Assembly (NCBI GenBank): GCA_028700615.1 | Contig: JAQVSH010000100.1 | Coordinates: 1 to 6,795 of the forward strand | DNA: 6,795 nt | Reading direction: 5' to 3' | Source: Bacteroidales bacterium | Lineage (GTDB): Bacteria; Bacteroidota; Bacteroidia; Bacteroidales; UBA4181 | In this document: piece after piece, positions 6,359 through 6,795 of the stretch | How positions within the stretch are numbered: the first letter of the stretch is position 1 | How the letters are laid out: every line of letters starts with the position of its first letter | Made by a program: the position numbers and the translations under genes | The notes under the pieces: generated by a model | What the model saw: only the letters and a program-made list of their open reading frames with translations | What the model was told of the DNA's origin: nothing | Database searches by the model: none

Positions 6359-6795
6359 ATGAAGGCAACTATTTTTGAAGACTTTCATATAAAATCCGGG
6401 GCTAAAATGGTCCCCTTCGCAGGATTTAATATGCCGGTTGAATATACCGGTATCAACGAGGAGCACCTGGCGGTGCGTTCAGGGGTCGGAATATTTGATG
6501 TTTCACACATGGGGGAAATCTGGATTAAAGGTTCTCATGCACTTGATCTGGTTCAGAAAATAACAACCAACGATGCATCTGTACTTATTCCCGGCAAAGC
6601 CCAGTATTCGTGTATGCCTAACGGAAAAGGCGGCGTAGTGGATGATATTATTGTCTATTGTTTTGAAAAAGAAAAATATTTACTGATTGTCAATGCTTCA
6701 AATATAGAAAAAGACTGGGAATGGATCCAGCAACAAAATACGGTCGGAGCCATTCTTGAAAATGCTTCCGATCATATGGCCCAGCTGGCTGTTCA
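6359..6795 (+). CDS. gcvT: Glycine cleavage system T-protein (aminomethyltransferase), N-terminal part, truncated by window edge
   Basis: The first 145 codons of a protein that is normally about 360 residues; the frame is open to the window edge. GcvT takes the aminomethyl group from the lipoylated H-protein, releases ammonia and passes the one-carbon unit to tetrahydrofolate, giving 5,10-methylene-THF in the cytoplasm. Clear family motifs: GAKMVPFAGFNMPVEY (14-29), the EEHLAVRSGVGIFDVSHMGE block (34-53), the TTND strand (69-72), PGKAQYS (78-84), and NGKGGVVDDIIVY (88-100), where D95/D96 fall at the conserved acidic site important for catalysis. The ATG at 6359 follows an A/G-rich leader (aaaagaag) that is weakly Shine-Dalgarno-like. 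The larger gap and promoter box suggest it is transcribed apart from the bat-tcdA unit. No gcvH or gcvP is in view. Confidence 0.95.
   Translation, partial: MKATIFEDFHIKSGAKMVPFAGFNMPVEYTGINEEHLAVRSGVGIFDVSHMGEIWIKGSHALDLVQKITTNDASVLIPGKAQYSCMPNGKGGVVDDIIVYCFEKEKYLLIVNASNIEKDWEWIQQQNTVGAILENASDHMAQLAV

Noticed and set aside
1..6795. Mobile element, defence island, CRISPR or tRNA gene
   Set aside because: No transposase, integrase, long inverted or spaced direct repeats, or cloverleaf pattern was seen. Genes are tightly packed, same-strand and of conserved core type.

Overview
The window looks like a chromosomal core segment of a Bacteroidota genome (Bacteroidales or a close relative; the exact order cannot be fixed from sequence reading alone). 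Three things point there: the bat (Bacteroides aerotolerance) gene order, the lack of convincing Shine-Dalgarno sequences in front of most starts, and an exact TAnnTTTG element (the Bacteroidota sigma -7 box) upstream of the last gene. All genes lie on the + strand. The DNA is moderately AT-leaning and shows no transfer signs, transposon, tRNA/rRNA gene or CRISPR array.

Positions 1-4595 hold the end of the bat operon: the last 35 codons of batA, then complete batB (vWA protein), batC (TPR lipidless envelope protein with a Gln-rich tail), batD (large Ig-like, single-pass protein) and batE (TPR, two membrane helices, SH3-like tail). Gaps are 11, 12 and 25 nt, and batD/batE overlap by 4 nt (ATGA), so this is one transcription unit. 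The products are expected to form an envelope complex: vWA domains of BatA/BatB and Ig-like domains of BatD outside the membrane, joined by TPR scaffolds BatC/BatE. Such complexes are usually fed by a MoxR AAA+ ATPase encoded upstream, outside this window. The physiological role remains unsettled despite the 'aerotolerance' name.

Positions 4606-6286 continue with the same tight spacing (10, 11 and 5 nt gaps): a PhnP-like metallo-beta-lactamase-fold hydrolase that appears to start at TTG, a 60-residue cysteine-rich single-pass membrane protein resembling the FeoB-associated family, and the tRNA t6A dehydratase TcdA. They probably share the bat transcript or its read-through.

Positions 6287-6358 are the only gap long enough to hold a promoter. 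It carries a good -7 box and leads into gcvT (glycine cleavage T-protein), which runs off the right edge. I found no unmistakably new system. The least explained items are the small Cys-rich protein away from any visible feoB, and the steady linkage of a PhnP-type hydrolase and TcdA to the bat genes.
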